Source: Brevibacillus humidisoli
GTDB taxonomy: Bacteria > Bacillota > Bacilli > Brevibacillales > Brevibacillaceae
DNA: 64,000 nucleotides
Direction: 5' to 3'
NCBI RefSeq assembly: GCF_020923435.1
Contig: NZ_CP087263.1
Span: forward strand, 3,491,970 to 3,555,969
Below, piece by piece: positions 8,446-17,362 of the stretch. The position numbers and the translations under genes are program-made. Within the stretch, counting starts at the first letter, position 1. The number at the start of each line of letters is the position of its first letter. The notes beneath the pieces were generated by a model. It made no database searches. It was not told where the DNA came from and saw nothing but the letters and a program-made list of their open reading frames with translations.

Positions 8446-9258
8446 ATGGAGATTTACGCTCTGTTTGGCTCAAGCGGCACCGGAAAAAGCTCCAGCGCGC
8501 TCGAACTGGCTCACCGCTACAAGATTGACGCGATCATCGATGATGGCATCCTGATTTATCAGGGGCGTAAGGCAGCCGGAGCGTCTGCCAAGTATGAAAA
8601 AACAAAAATACAGGCCGTGAAGCGAGCGATCTTTTTTTATCATGACCAAGCCGAAGATGTGCGCCAGGCGCTGCGCACGCTGCCGATCGAGCGACTTCTC
8701 ATATTGGCGACTTCCCAGCGGATGATCAGCCGGATTGTTGACGCATTGGGACTGCCTCCTGTCAGTCACAATATCTCGATTGAATCGATCAAACCGGAGG
8801 ACGAGATCAAGGCAGCCCGTTTTGTCCGGGAGACCCAGGGAAAGCACGTGATTCCCATCCCTCGTGTTGAAGTGGAGAAAGATTTCCTGCAGCGGCTAAT
8901 CCACTCCGCCCAGCAGATCTTATCCCCCCGGAAAGAGATTATCGGCGAGTCCACCGTTGTTTATCCTCCGTTTTCCGGTGGCCGCATCCAGATCTACGAA
9001 CAAGTGTTAAAAAAGATCGTACAGCACGTATGCTGCCGATTTCCACAGGTCGCACAGGTGCACAAGACGAAGTATCTGTTTGCCGATCTGCCCCGGCTTC
9101 ATGTTTCGATCAGTCTGCGCTTGCCGTTTGGCGCCTCGATTCCCACCTGCACCATGACCATTCAGCAGGCCCTGTACGAAGAACTGGACTACTGCTTCAG
9201 CATCTTGCCGTCCAGTATCGACTTCACGATCGTTTCACTAGAAGTACAGACAGAATAG
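8446..9258 (+). CDS. P-loop NTPase with Asp23/Gls24-like C-terminal region
   Basis: This 270-residue soluble protein starts with a Walker A motif, GSSGTGKS at residues 8-15, soon followed by the acidic pair in DAIIDDGILIY. Up to about residue 165 it looks like a compact P-loop NTPase or kinase. The last 100 residues, with RIQIYEQVLKKIV, LHVSISLRLPFG and a final VSLEV strand, resemble the Asp23/Gls24 alkaline-shock fold. No exact family name is known to me. AGGGG precedes the ATG at 8446. It starts 79 bases after proC with no terminator between, so it may share the proline transcript, but its role need not be linked to proline. A terminator follows. Confidence 0.75.
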   Translation: MEIYALFGSSGTGKSSSALELAHRYKIDAIIDDGILIYQGRKAAGASAKYEKTKIQAVKRAIFFYHDQAEDVRQALRTLPIERLLILATSQRMISRIVDALGLPPVSHNISIESIKPEDEIKAARFVRETQGKHVIPIPRVEVEKDFLQRLIHSAQQILSPRKEIIGESTVVYPPFSGGRIQIYEQVLKKIVQHVCCRFPQVAQVHKTKYLFADLPRLHVSISLRLPFGASIPTCTMTIQQALYEELDYCFSILPSSIDFTIVSLEVQTE

Positions 9259-9280
9259 CTGCCTAGTGGGAAATGGAAAA

Positions 9281-9308
9281 ACCCGCTTACCCAAAAGGGG
9301 AAGCGGGT
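9281..9308. terminator. Bidirectional intrinsic terminator
   Basis: ACCCGCTT (9281-9288) pairs with AAGCGGGT (9301-9308), and an inner CCC/GGG pairing extends the stem around an AAAA loop. On the plus strand it ends the NTPase transcript. On the minus strand it is followed by a T run, so it can also stop transcripts coming leftward from the MFS operon. Confidence 0.75.
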
Positions 9309-9426
9309 CTTCTTGTCGTTACAAAAATCTGTAATAGGACGCACATGGTTGATCCATACTAGGAATTACAAAATGGAAAATCTGCTGCCTACGTTGCACA
9401 TCACAACAAAAGGGAGTTGATCAGCC

Positions 9427-9624
9427 ATGTTTCACCGTCTATACCATATGCGCTACCCGATCTTTGCCCTGCTGATGATTCTGACACTGTTGGCTCTGTA
9501 CAGCGGACTGTCAGCCGGCCCATCCTCAGCGCCGGCAAAACGAAAAGCGGAAGAAGTTACGCTCATCCAGAATGGTTCCAGCCCCCATTCAACCTCATTT
9601 TCGATACGGTCCGAAGCAGATTAG
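9427..9624 (+). CDS. Small membrane or exported protein, 65 residues
   Basis: A short gene preceded by GGGAG about 10 bases before its ATG. After a basic start (MFHRLYHMRYP) comes one hydrophobic segment, IFALLMILTLLALYSGL, at about residues 12-28. A polar tail of about 35 residues rich in S, K and E follows. It could be a single-pass membrane protein or carry an uncleaved signal. It overlaps the 3' end of the convergent MFS gene by 30 bases. No family is recognised, and a chance frame cannot be excluded. Confidence 0.5.
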   Translation: MFHRLYHMRYPIFALLMILTLLALYSGLSAGPSSAPAKRKAEEVTLIQNGSSPHSTSFSIRSEAD

Positions 9625-10785
9625 AACAAGCGGGATCAATCCGAGAATCGAAGCTGTACCAAAGAAGTAGTAGGTCGCAAGAATACCGGCATAGTCCATG
9701 ATCACTCCACCCAACAGGTTGCAGGTCATGGAGCCCAGCCCGTGTCCGATGGAGGTAAAGATCGCCAATGCGGTCACCTGCAGGGAGTCTGGTGTATTTT
9801 CACGAACGTACTGGGCAGCCGAAGCCAGGTAAAACCCGACGGAGATCCCCTGAATAAAGAAGAGGGCAATCACCATCGTCGTACTTGGTGCCGTTCCATA
9901 CCAAAACCAACGCAGGGCAGAAACGGTGCCCGCCAACAAGATAGTCAGCTCCAAACCATAGCGGCGGACGAAATATGACGATACCTTCATAAACGGGGCT
10001 TCACTGCCGGCGAACAGCAGAAAAGCAAGCCCGATCCCTGCAACCGTACCGCCAATGTGCTGATAGTAGATCGCAAACCAGATGTTATTGGCGTTGATTG
10101 CCCCAAAGATGAAGAATGAACTGACCAAAAACAGGACAAAACGAGGCAGTCGGATCAGTTCCCCTAATCCCCGAAAGACGTTGACGCTCATCTGCGTCCC
10201 TCCGTCGGGAATCCCGCGCAAAAAGAAAACGGCCATCACGAGAGCCGCTGCAAAGAAGTAGAAAATCACATGTGGCCCCCACGCCTGCACGCCCAATCCG
10301 GTGAAAAACACGGCCACGGCAAAGCCGACCGCTCCCCACAGACGCAAGTTGCCGAACTGCATCTTTTGCTTGATTGCGTACGTCAGCCCTAGACTGTCGG
10401 AGATCGGCACAAGGGCACACTGAAAGAGCGAAAGCACTGTAATCAACACGAGAATCCACGCGTAGGTACTGACCATCGTAAACAACAGCGAGATCCCGGC
10501 AGTGGCCAGCAGAGTAAGAACCAAAATGGGTTTGCGAATCTGGTAGCGGTCGCAAACCATTCCCCACAGAGGTTGTGCGATGATCGAGATGATCGGTGTT
10601 ATCGAGCTGACGGTCCCGATCTGCGTTCCTGTCAATTGGATGGACTGGTAGTACTGCGAGATGAGCGGGTAAAAGGCTCCCAATCCATAGTAGATAAACA
10701 AATACAGTCCGCTAATGGAGAAGTAGGCGCGGACTGCATCGCTGCGACGTCCCTGCAGCAGTACGTTCGTTTCTGTATCTGGCAT
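9595..10785 (-). CDS. MFS transporter (MFS_1-like, sugar/nucleoside permease type)
   Basis: A 396-residue integral membrane protein with about twelve hydrophobic segments. Its N-terminus YFSISGLYLFIYYGLGAFYP and the loop WGMVCDRYQIRKP after the second helix fit the MFS_1_like group, relatives of LacY, NupG and B. subtilis YwbF. A second loop reads LGLTYAIKQKMQFGNLRLWG, typical of this group. Substrate cannot be told from sequence. GGGGAAAG precedes the ATG at 10785. It begins 29 bases after the ispH stop and could be the last gene of pyrD-panE-ispH-MFS. Confidence 0.85.
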   Translation of the reverse strand: MPDTETNVLLQGRRSDAVRAYFSISGLYLFIYYGLGAFYPLISQYYQSIQLTGTQIGTVSSITPIISIIAQPLWGMVCDRYQIRKPILVLTLLATAGISLLFTMVSTYAWILVLITVLSLFQCALVPISDSLGLTYAIKQKMQFGNLRLWGAVGFAVAVFFTGLGVQAWGPHVIFYFFAAALVMAVFFLRGIPDGGTQMSVNVFRGLGELIRLPRFVLFLVSSFFIFGAINANNIWFAIYYQHIGGTVAGIGLAFLLFAGSEAPFMKVSSYFVRRYGLELTILLAGTVSALRWFWYGTAPSTTMVIALFFIQGISVGFYLASAAQYVRENTPDSLQVTALAIFTSIGHGLGSMTCNLLGGVIMDYAGILATYYFFGTASILGLIPLVLICFGPYRK

Positions 10786-10813
10786 GGTCTTTCCCCGTTT
10801 CTATTCGTATCCC

Positions 10814-11752
10814 CTATCCTTTTACAGCCGGCAGGATCTTCCTCATGTTGACCGTACGGTTTTTCTCCCAGGTAGCCGGGTTGTTTTCATCGTACTGTTC
10901 CAAAAATGCAATCACTTCTTTGGTCAGTGGCGTTGGCGTAGAAGCACCGGAGGTAACCGCTACTCTTTGCTTGCCGTGCAGCCAATTGAGATCGAGCTCA
11001 CTCAGATCAGCAATGCGGTAAGCCGGAACCCCGGAAATCTCCTCCGCTACCTGCGCCAATCGGTTGGAGTTGTTGCTGCGCGGATCGCCGACCACAATAC
11101 ATAGCTCTGCTTGCTTGGCCTGCTCGGCGACCGCTTCCTGACGGACTTGTGTCGCGAGGCAGATCTCATTGTGAATCTCCACATGTGGATAGCGGCGGAC
11201 AATCGCGTCCATCAAGTGTTTGACATCCCATTGACTCATCGTCGTCTGGTTGGTGACGATCAGTTTTTTTCCGTCCAGTTCCAGTTTTTCTACGTCTTCC
11301 TGCGTTTGCACGAGGTGAACCCGCTCCGGCGCAATCCCAATCGCCCCTTCCGGCTCTGGATGCCCTTTCTTGCCGATGTAGATCACGTCATAGCCCTCTT
11401 TCAGCTTGTCGCGAATCAAATCGTGCGTCTTGGTTACGTCTGGGCAAGTGGCGTCAACGATCGTCAGGCCCTTCTCACTAGCTCGCTTGCGCACTTCCGG
11501 CGAAACGCCATGCGCTGTGAAGATGACCGTCCCCTCGTCGATTTGCTCCAGCAGGGAGAGACGATCCTCACCGTCCAGCGTGATAATCCCCTGCTCCTTA
11601 AAGGCTTCAACGACATGGGCGTTGTGGACGATCATCCCCAGGATGTAGATCGGTCTGGGCAGATCAAAGTTTTTTGCCGTCGTCACAGCCAACACCATAG
11701 CGTCCACGACACCATAACAATAGCCGCGCGGTGAGATTTTGACTACCTCCAT
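10814..11752 (-). CDS. ispH: 4-hydroxy-3-methylbut-2-enyl diphosphate reductase
   Basis: IspH (LytB) is the iron-sulfur enzyme that makes IPP and DMAPP in the last step of the MEP isoprenoid pathway. The 312-residue protein shows the three cluster cysteines: C12 in SPRGYCYG, the cysteine in [13 protein letters not shown], and the cysteine in [26 protein letters not shown] supplies the conserved histidine and proline region. The frame begins six codons earlier, but the ATG at 11752 has GGAGGG at ideal spacing and matches the family start. It lies 44 bases after panE on the same strand. Confidence 0.95.
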   Translation of the reverse strand: MEVVKISPRGYCYGVVDAMVLAVTTAKNFDLPRPIYILGMIVHNAHVVEAFKEQGIITLDGEDRLSLLEQIDEGTVIFTAHGVSPEVRKRASEKGLTIVDATCPDVTKTHDLIRDKLKEGYDVIYIGKKGHPEPEGAIGIAPERVHLVQTQEDVEKLELDGKKLIVTNQTTMSQWDVKHLMDAIVRRYPHVEIHNEICLATQVRQEAVAEQAKQAELCIVVGDPRSNNSNRLAQVAEEISGVPAYRIADLSELDLNWLHGKQRVAVTSGASTPTPLTKEVIAFLEQYDENNPATWEKNRTVNMRKILPAVKG

Positions 11753-11795
11753 GGTTCGCCCTCCTTCCATTCTGTGTGGATTCTGTTAGATCAAG

Positions 11796-12722
11796 CTAGA
11801 TCTGCTGCATCCGTTTCAATTCGTACACCTTGAGATTGTGGTAAACGACCCGCAGTAAAGGTACGTTCACTTGTTTCGCCTCAGCCAGCCGAAGCAGGTA
11901 GCCTTGTAGATGGTCCGCTTCTACCGGCAGGCCTTTTTCCATATCGCGCAGCATCGAGGACTTCATCTTGTACCCCTGGGCTTCAAACACCTTCATCTGC
12001 CGGTCGACGATATCAGCAGCCATAGGGGCACCTGCTGCTTTCATCACCTCTGCCGCTTCCGTAAACAGCTGACGCGACAGCTCCAACCCGTACTCGGCAT
12101 CGCGGATCGGCCCGACCGGCGCATTCATCAGTGTCGTCATCCCCGACAACGTGACAATAAACAAGTATTTGTTCCACATCTCTTCGATGATATGATCACT
12201 AGGCGTATACGTCGCCTTTGCACCAGCAAACAACTCCTGCAGCGCCTCAATCCGGCTGGTGCGGCTGCCGTCCCACTCGCCGTACTTCACTTCATGCGTT
12301 TTACTGGTTTGCCGCACGTCTCCGTTCTCATCGAGAGTGGATTCGATAAAGCACATGCCCCCGAGTACACGATGCGAACCAAACTGCTCTTGCAATCTTT
12401 CCATATGGGCAAAACCGTTTAAAAGCGGCAGTACCGTAGTCTGCTCCCCGACGTAGGGTCGAATGCTCTCAATCCCTTCGTCCAAGTGGTACGCCTTCAT
12501 CGTCAAGATTACCAGGTCAAACGGACCCGCTGGCTCGCTTGAGACGATCAGTTTCGGTTGGATATGGGCATCTCCGTGAACACTGTGAATCCGCAGACCG
12601 CGTGCGGCAAGCTGTTGACGTCGCTTTTCCCGCACCAAAAAGGTGACGTCCGCCCCCTTCTCTGCCAGTCTCCCCCCAAAGTAACCCCCAACTGCCCCTG
12701 CACCCAGCACCAGCACTCGCAT
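11796..12722 (-). CDS. panE: 2-dehydropantoate 2-reductase
   Basis: PanE reduces ketopantoate to pantoate with NADPH for pantothenate and CoA synthesis. The 308-residue protein begins with the Rossmann motif VLVLGAGAVGGYFGGRLAEK. It contains LLNGFAHMERLQEQFG and, in the C-terminal helical domain, MWNKYLFIVTLSGMTTLM, where the lysine is the usual catalytic base, and MKSSMLRDMEKGLPVEAD. GGAGGGG precedes the ATG at 12722; the longer frame upstream is ignored. Paralogues of ApbA/PanE with other ketoacid substrates exist, so the exact substrate is likely rather than certain. Confidence 0.88.
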   Translation of the reverse strand: MRVLVLGAGAVGGYFGGRLAEKGADVTFLVREKRRQQLAARGLRIHSVHGDAHIQPKLIVSSEPAGPFDLVILTMKAYHLDEGIESIRPYVGEQTTVLPLLNGFAHMERLQEQFGSHRVLGGMCFIESTLDENGDVRQTSKTHEVKYGEWDGSRTSRIEALQELFAGAKATYTPSDHIIEEMWNKYLFIVTLSGMTTLMNAPVGPIRDAEYGLELSRQLFTEAAEVMKAAGAPMAADIVDRQMKVFEAQGYKMKSSMLRDMEKGLPVEADHLQGYLLRLAEAKQVNVPLLRVVYHNLKVYELKRMQQI

Positions 12723-12821
12723 GCCAATCCCCTCCTGGCCGTTCGATTTTTCTGTTTCTCTCATGTAGCTATTGTACACGAAATCATCCGCAGCCAAAAG
12801 CATCCGACTGCATCGGTGCTG

Positions 12822-13910
12822 CTATCGGGCATCCGCCCCCACAGCCTGCTCGACAGAGGAAAAACCGTCGCGTTCCAGCAGTTGGATGAGTCGTTTGTTG
12901 ATCGCCTGGACGATGCCGGGTCCCTGATAGATCATACCCGTGTAGACCTGCACCAGATCGGCGCCCGCGCGAATCTTCGCATACGCGTCATCGCCGTCAA
13001 AGATGCCGCCTACTCCGATGATCGGCAGCTTGTCGCCTACCTCCTGCCGAATCTCCCGAATCCATTCGGTTGAACGGGCTGTGAGCGGACGCCCGCTTAG
13101 CCCACCTGCCTGTCGGCTGGTTTCCGCATCCCGCAGCCCTTCCCGCGACAAGGTCGTATTGGTGGCGACGATTCCGTCCAATCCGACGTCCAGTGCCACC
13201 TGGATCACATCCCGCATCTGCTCGTCGGTCATGTCCGGTGCTACTTTCAGGAGGATCGGCTTGGAGGGTTCCCCTCTTTGCACCCATTCATCCTTTTTGA
13301 TCTTGATCGCTTCCAGCAGCTTGCGCAAACTCTCCGTCTGCTGCAAATCGCGAAGATTAGGTGTGTTGGGAGAACTCACGTTGACCACAAAGTAATGGCC
13401 ATATGGATATAGTGTATCCAAGCATGTTTCATAATCACGCGCCGCTTCCTCATTGGGAGTATGCTTGTTTTTCCCGATGTTGATCCCGATCGGCACATTG
13501 GCGGCAGCATAGCGGCTCAAGTTCTGGGCCGCATGGTCGGCTCCCAGGTTGTTAAAGCCCATCCGGTTAATCACTGCCTCATCCTCGATCAGCCGAAACA
13601 GGCGAGGACGTTCGTTGCCCTGCTGAGCGACAGGTGTAATCGTACCGACCTCGACAAACCCAAATCCAAGTGCTGCCAGGGCATGGTACACTTCCGCATT
13701 TTTGTCAAAGCCGGCGGCCAGCCCTACCGGATTGGGAAAGCGGGTGCCCCACAGCCGCGTCTCCAGCCGTTTATCATGATAACCGTACATCAGTTGGAGC
13801 ACCTGTTTTCCGCCTGGTGCACGAGAAGCAAAACGAAGCGCTCCGGTCACCTGCTCATGGGCCGCTTCGGGGTCTAATCGGAATAAAAATCTCTTCATCA
13901 ACTGGTACAT
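12822..13910 (-). CDS. pyrD: Dihydroorotate dehydrogenase (quinone), class 2
   Basis: This flavoenzyme oxidises dihydroorotate to orotate in pyrimidine synthesis. The 362-residue length, the N-terminal amphipathic region MYQLMKRFLFRLDPEAAH, and serine rather than cysteine as base in NVSSPNTPNLRDLQ place it in the membrane-linked, quinone-using class 2. FMN-binding segments include GLAAGFDKNAEV, INIGKNKHTPNE and IIGVGGIFDGDDAY. GCAGGGAG precedes the ATG at 13910. B. subtilis instead has a class 1B enzyme within its pyr operon; here the gene stands outside any pyr cluster, heading panE-ispH-MFS. Confidence 0.95.
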   Translation of the reverse strand: MYQLMKRFLFRLDPEAAHEQVTGALRFASRAPGGKQVLQLMYGYHDKRLETRLWGTRFPNPVGLAAGFDKNAEVYHALAALGFGFVEVGTITPVAQQGNERPRLFRLIEDEAVINRMGFNNLGADHAAQNLSRYAAANVPIGINIGKNKHTPNEEAARDYETCLDTLYPYGHYFVVNVSSPNTPNLRDLQQTESLRKLLEAIKIKKDEWVQRGEPSKPILLKVAPDMTDEQMRDVIQVALDVGLDGIVATNTTLSREGLRDAETSRQAGGLSGRPLTARSTEWIREIRQEVGDKLPIIGVGGIFDGDDAYAKIRAGADLVQVYTGMIYQGPGIVQAINKRLIQLLERDGFSSVEQAVGADAR

Positions 13911-14030
13911 ATGGCCACTCCCTGCAAACATACTCTGCCTACGAGCATAGCATATTTTATGTGGACAGGCATAGCAGGGCGAACGGTGATTGACTTACCC
14001 ACGATTGCTAAAGAAAAAAAGAATCAACAT

Positions 14031-14059
14031 TTGATATAAAGAGAATATTATGATATTGT
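14031..14059 (+). promoter_or_regulatory. Promoter for the metalloprotease-like lipoprotein gene
   Basis: TTGATA at 14031-14036 and TATTGT at 14054-14059 are 17 bases apart. The leader then contains a small hairpin (GCATTTT pairing with AAAATGC) before the GAGGTG ribosome binding site. Confidence 0.5.
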
Positions 14060-14102
14060 GTGGATAAGCATTTTAACAAAAATGCCCAAATGAGGTGATT
14101 TT

Positions 14103-15725
14103 TTGAACAAGTTTACACTAATCCTCTTATCTCTGTTTTTGTTTTATGGATGTTCTCTAGAATCTGACAACGTGGACAGCCAAAGCACTAGCTCACCGGG
14201 GGTAGGGTACCTTGAACTGGATGCGAAACTTGAGGATGCAATCGTAAATGAGAAGAAAGGAAAGGGAAAGGTAAAAATCACTCTCAACGTGACAAAAGAA
14301 ACCAAGGCGGACATTCATTTAACCTACAGCTTATTTGAGTGGCAAGATGATCGTTATCTCGAACCCATTGCAGAAGAAACTTTGTTCAAAGATCATGTAA
14401 AAGTGAATGAACATAAAAAAATAAATGTACCGTTTGATAACTTAAAGCCTGCTGAGTACATGGTTACATTACAAGCTACTTCTAAACAAAATGAACATAT
14501 CACTTGGGGAGCATCAAAAACAATACATTTTACGGTTACTGAAGAAACAATTAAGGACGGTTGGGAAAAAAGAAAACAGAAACCCGGACGGGCTGAGTAC
14601 GAACCGAATTCTGGCAGCCCCAATATACAGATCTTAGATGAGGAATTACCTGAACCTCCTGATGAGGATGACGAAAAAACCTCAGCGAACGAGACAACAT
14701 CACGTGACCAGCCAACAACTAATGAACAATCAATAAGCACTAGTACGGATATTAGTGGGGTGTTTAAGTACTATGACGAAAACGGCAGATCAGACGAAGT
14801 AAACGGCGCTCATGTAAAAGTATATGATAAAACTAAATATTACACTTGGAACTTCTTAGATAGTGATTACACCGATAGTTATGGGGAATGGGAACTCAAT
14901 GATGTTACAATTCCCTCAGACTCTATCTCCAGTGATTCTTTAACGGTTTATGCAGTACTTTACTCACTTACAAATTCTTCTGTTGACGTTGAGGATGATA
15001 GCTCAATTACATACAGATGGCAAACTCCCGCAGTCGCCAATGTATATTCCGGTTCGATTGGAACGTACTATATTCAAGATGATAATAAACGTGCAATATG
15101 GATTATGCATCAAATAGATAGCGTGTATAGAAAATTAGATAACTATGATACTAGTACAAATGTACCGCTTAGAAAAGCATATGTAGAATGGGATATCTCT
15201 ACTTCAAGAGTTGCTTACTTCGATGGCTATAATCACACAATTTATTTAAGTCATGATAGCGCGGATAATGGCAGTTCAGTGGTAATGCATGAAGCTGCTC
15301 ACAGTTACATGTGGGATGTATATGACAGCTGGTTTCCAAGTGACAGTTGCCCAAAGCCACACTATATAACGAAAGCCTCAAATGCGGAATGCGCATGGAA
15401 AGAAGGGTGGGCGGATTTTTTACCGCTTGTTATAAAAAACGATCCGTATTTTAGATTCCCTAATGGATCTGCTATTGATATGGAGAATACAAGTAGTTTT
15501 GATTTAGGTGATACAGTAGAAGGCAGAATTGCTGGTTCCCTTTGGGATATGTACGATTCTAATAACGATGGACAAGACACGCACACCTATGCGTTCTCCA
15601 ATATTTATGAGGCGATGTATAATTCAAGGGTAGCGAACTTTTCTGATTACTGGTATGAGTGGTTATATCTCGCAAACCCAGCAATTGCTGAAGATTGTTT
15701 AAATCAAAACTCTATTAACTATTAA
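14103..15725 (+). CDS. Secreted lipoprotein with HEXXH zinc-metalloprotease motif
   Basis: A 540-residue protein from an unusually AT-rich gene. The TTG start at 14103 is preceded by GAGGTG. It begins with a lipoprotein-like signal ending FLFYGC, though phenylalanine at -3 is not ideal. Residues about 30-150 look like a beta-sandwich region, followed by an acidic linker (PEPPDEDDEKTSAN). About residues 215-320 resemble a carboxypeptidase-regulatory or transthyretin-like repeat. The C-terminal part has H396-E397-A-A-H400 and, 34 residues on, E434 in WKEGWADF, the arrangement of a gluzincin zinc site. It ends near AIAEDCLNQNSINY. No family name is recognised. Low GC and Asn/Lys-rich composition suggest horizontal origin. 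Confidence 0.8.
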   Translation: MNKFTLILLSLFLFYGCSLESDNVDSQSTSSPGVGYLELDAKLEDAIVNEKKGKGKVKITLNVTKETKADIHLTYSLFEWQDDRYLEPIAEETLFKDHVKVNEHKKINVPFDNLKPAEYMVTLQATSKQNEHITWGASKTIHFTVTEETIKDGWEKRKQKPGRAEYEPNSGSPNIQILDEELPEPPDEDDEKTSANETTSRDQPTTNEQSISTSTDISGVFKYYDENGRSDEVNGAHVKVYDKTKYYTWNFLDSDYTDSYGEWELNDVTIPSDSISSDSLTVYAVLYSLTNSSVDVEDDSSITYRWQTPAVANVYSGSIGTYYIQDDNKRAIWIMHQIDSVYRKLDNYDTSTNVPLRKAYVEWDISTSRVAYFDGYNHTIYLSHDSADNGSSVVMHEAAHSYMWDVYDSWFPSDSCPKPHYITKASNAECAWKEGWADFLPLVIKNDPYFRFPNGSAIDMENTSSFDLGDTVEGRIAGSLWDMYDSNNDGQDTHTYAFSNIYEAMYNSRVANFSDYWYEWLYLANPAIAEDCLNQNSINY

Positions 15726-15779
15726 TATAAAAATCTAAGAGGGGGGACTATGTCCCCCAGACAAAATCTCGGTATAGGC

Positions 15780-15982
15780 GGAGAGTAGCTCTTTTCCGGA
15801 AGGAGCAACTTTTGCCGACCAGCCCAGCGGAGCCAGTCCGAAGCGGAGGCTTTCGGGCGCAACTCTGAGATACTTTGTAGCAGCACCACTTTTGCGCCCG
15901 ACCGCTTTGGACTGGCACATCGGACAGTTCCGCTTCCTCGCAGGTTGGCAACGGCGCGACTGGAGGAAAAGAGCTACTCTCC
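15780..15982. repeat. About 200-bp imperfect palindrome with 18-bp perfect ends
   Basis: GGAGAGTAGCTCTTTTCC (15780-15797) is the exact reverse complement of 15965-15982. Inside, GCCAGTCCGAAGCGG (15832-15846) pairs with one mismatch to CCGCTTTGGACTGGC (about 15902-15916), and TCGGGCGCAA pairs with TTGCGCCCGA around the centre. RNA from either strand could fold into one long irregular hairpin. The short reading frames crossing it look like artefacts. A shorter perfect hairpin lies at 15742-15758. No target-site duplication was seen. Together with the hairpin at 16014-16036, this accounts for most of the gap 15726-16083. Confidence 0.8.
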
Positions 15983-16013
15983 CCTGCGCCGCTCCCCTTT
16001 GTATACAGACTGA

Positions 16014-16036
16014 AAGAACCTGACGAGCAGGTTCTT
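16014..16036 (-). terminator. Hairpin after ald, probable terminator
   Basis: AAGAACCTG (16014-16022) pairs perfectly with CAGGTTCTT (16028-16036), followed on the minus strand by a short T-rich run. It lies about 50 bases past the ald stop. The T tract is weak. Confidence 0.5.
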
Positions 16037-16083
16037 CCTCCAGTATCGTATCTGGTTGACCTCAGTGTTTTTACCACCGGGTT

Positions 16084-17208
16084 TTAGTTTTTCACCAGCA
16101 AAATATCCTCAATCGGGACGTACGGCAGCCCGTGGGCTTCGGCAACGGCACGGTAGCTCACCTTGCCGCCGATCACGTTTACCCCTTTGGCCAGCACCCG
16201 ATTGTCTCGAATCGCCGCCTGATAGCCTTTGTTCGCCAGCTGCAGCGCATACGGAACGGTTACGTTGGTCAGTGCCAGCGTAGAGGTGCGGGCCACAGCG
16301 CCCGGCATGTTGGCTACGGCATAGTGGATCACGCCGTGCTTTACATAGGTCGGGTTATCGTGCGTCGTGATCCGGTCAATCGTCTCGATTGAACCGCCCT
16401 GGTCGATCGCCACGTCCACGATCACCGAGCCAGGCGTCATCGACTTGACCATCTCTTCGGTCACCAGACGCGGGGCACGTGCTCCAGGAATCAGGACAGC
16501 CCCCACCACCAGGTCTGCCTTTTGCACCGCATTGGCGATGTTGAAGCTGTTGGACATCAGCGTCTGCGCGCGCCCCTGGAACAGATCATCCAGCTGACGC
16601 AGTCGATCCGCACTAATATCGAGGATCGTCACGTTGGCTCCCAAACCGACTGCCATCTTGGCTGCATTGGTGCCGACGATTCCCCCGCCGACTACGACAA
16701 CTTCGCCCTTCTGCACCCCTGGGACACCACCCAGCAGAACTCCTTTGCCGCCGTACTGCTTCTCCAGGAATTGAGCCCCGATCTGTACAGCCATCCGTCC
16801 CGCTACTTCACTCATCGGCGTGAGCAGCGGCAGTGCACCGTTGTCCAACTGGATCGTCTCATAGGCGATGGCAACTACTTTTTTCTCCATCAGGGCACGG
16901 GTCAGTTCCGGCTCCGGTGCGAGATGCAGATAGGTGAACAGGATCTGCTCTTCACGGAAAAAACGGTACTCGGAAGGAAGTGGTTCCTTTACCTTCATCA
17001 CCATGTCGACATTCCAGGCGTCTGCCGCATCTGGAACAATGGTCGCTCCTACCGCTTGATAGTCTAGATCGGTAAATCCACTGCCGAGGCCGGCATTGGT
17101 CTCGATCCGCACCTCGTGTCCGTTCTGCACCAATGCGGTCACACCAGCAGGAGTAATCGCCACACGGTTCTCATTGTTCTTAATCTCTTTTGGAATCCCT
17201 ACGATCAT
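16084..17208 (-). CDS. ald: Alanine dehydrogenase
   Basis: Ald interconverts alanine with pyruvate, ammonia and NADH, and lets Bacillales use alanine as carbon and nitrogen source; in B. subtilis it is also needed for normal sporulation. The 374-residue protein starts [20 protein letters not shown]. It shows the pyruvate-binding [13 protein letters not shown], the conserved [13 protein letters not shown], the NAD motif [20 protein letters not shown], and [22 protein letters not shown] precedes the ATG at 17208. A terminator separates it from the upstream AdeR-like regulator gene on the same strand, so it probably has its own promoter under that regulator. Confidence 0.97.
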   Translation of the reverse strand: MIVGIPKEIKNNENRVAITPAGVTALVQNGHEVRIETNAGLGSGFTDLDYQAVGATIVPDAADAWNVDMVMKVKEPLPSEYRFFREEQILFTYLHLAPEPELTRALMEKKVVAIAYETIQLDNGALPLLTPMSEVAGRMAVQIGAQFLEKQYGGKGVLLGGVPGVQKGEVVVVGGGIVGTNAAKMAVGLGANVTILDISADRLRQLDDLFQGRAQTLMSNSFNIANAVQKADLVVGAVLIPGARAPRLVTEEMVKSMTPGSVIVDVAIDQGGSIETIDRITTHDNPTYVKHGVIHYAVANMPGAVARTSTLALTNVTVPYALQLANKGYQAAIRDNRVLAKGVNVIGGKVSYRAVAEAHGLPYVPIEDILLVKN

Positions 17209-17341
17209 CAGTTAAGCGCCCTCCTTTTTTCCATCACCGCAATTGTTTGCTTAGTTCCATTTTACAGCGATTTGAACCGAATCTCATTGGCGATTCCTTT
17301 GAGTTGAACAGACTCCATTTGTGAAAATCCACAAAGAGAAA

Positions 17342-17362
17342 AGCCCGGCTATTTGCCAGGCT
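17342..17362 (-). terminator. Intrinsic terminator of the AdeR-like gene
   Basis: On the minus strand AGCCTGGC, a short loop and GCCGGGCT are followed by TTTTC. The stem overlaps the last codons of the regulator gene and insulates ald. Confidence 0.7.

Noticed and set aside
15735-16077. Reading frames of 61 and 109 codons on the minus strand after ald
   Set aside because: They run through the long palindrome, lack ribosome binding sites and have odd composition; the inverted repeat explains the open frames.
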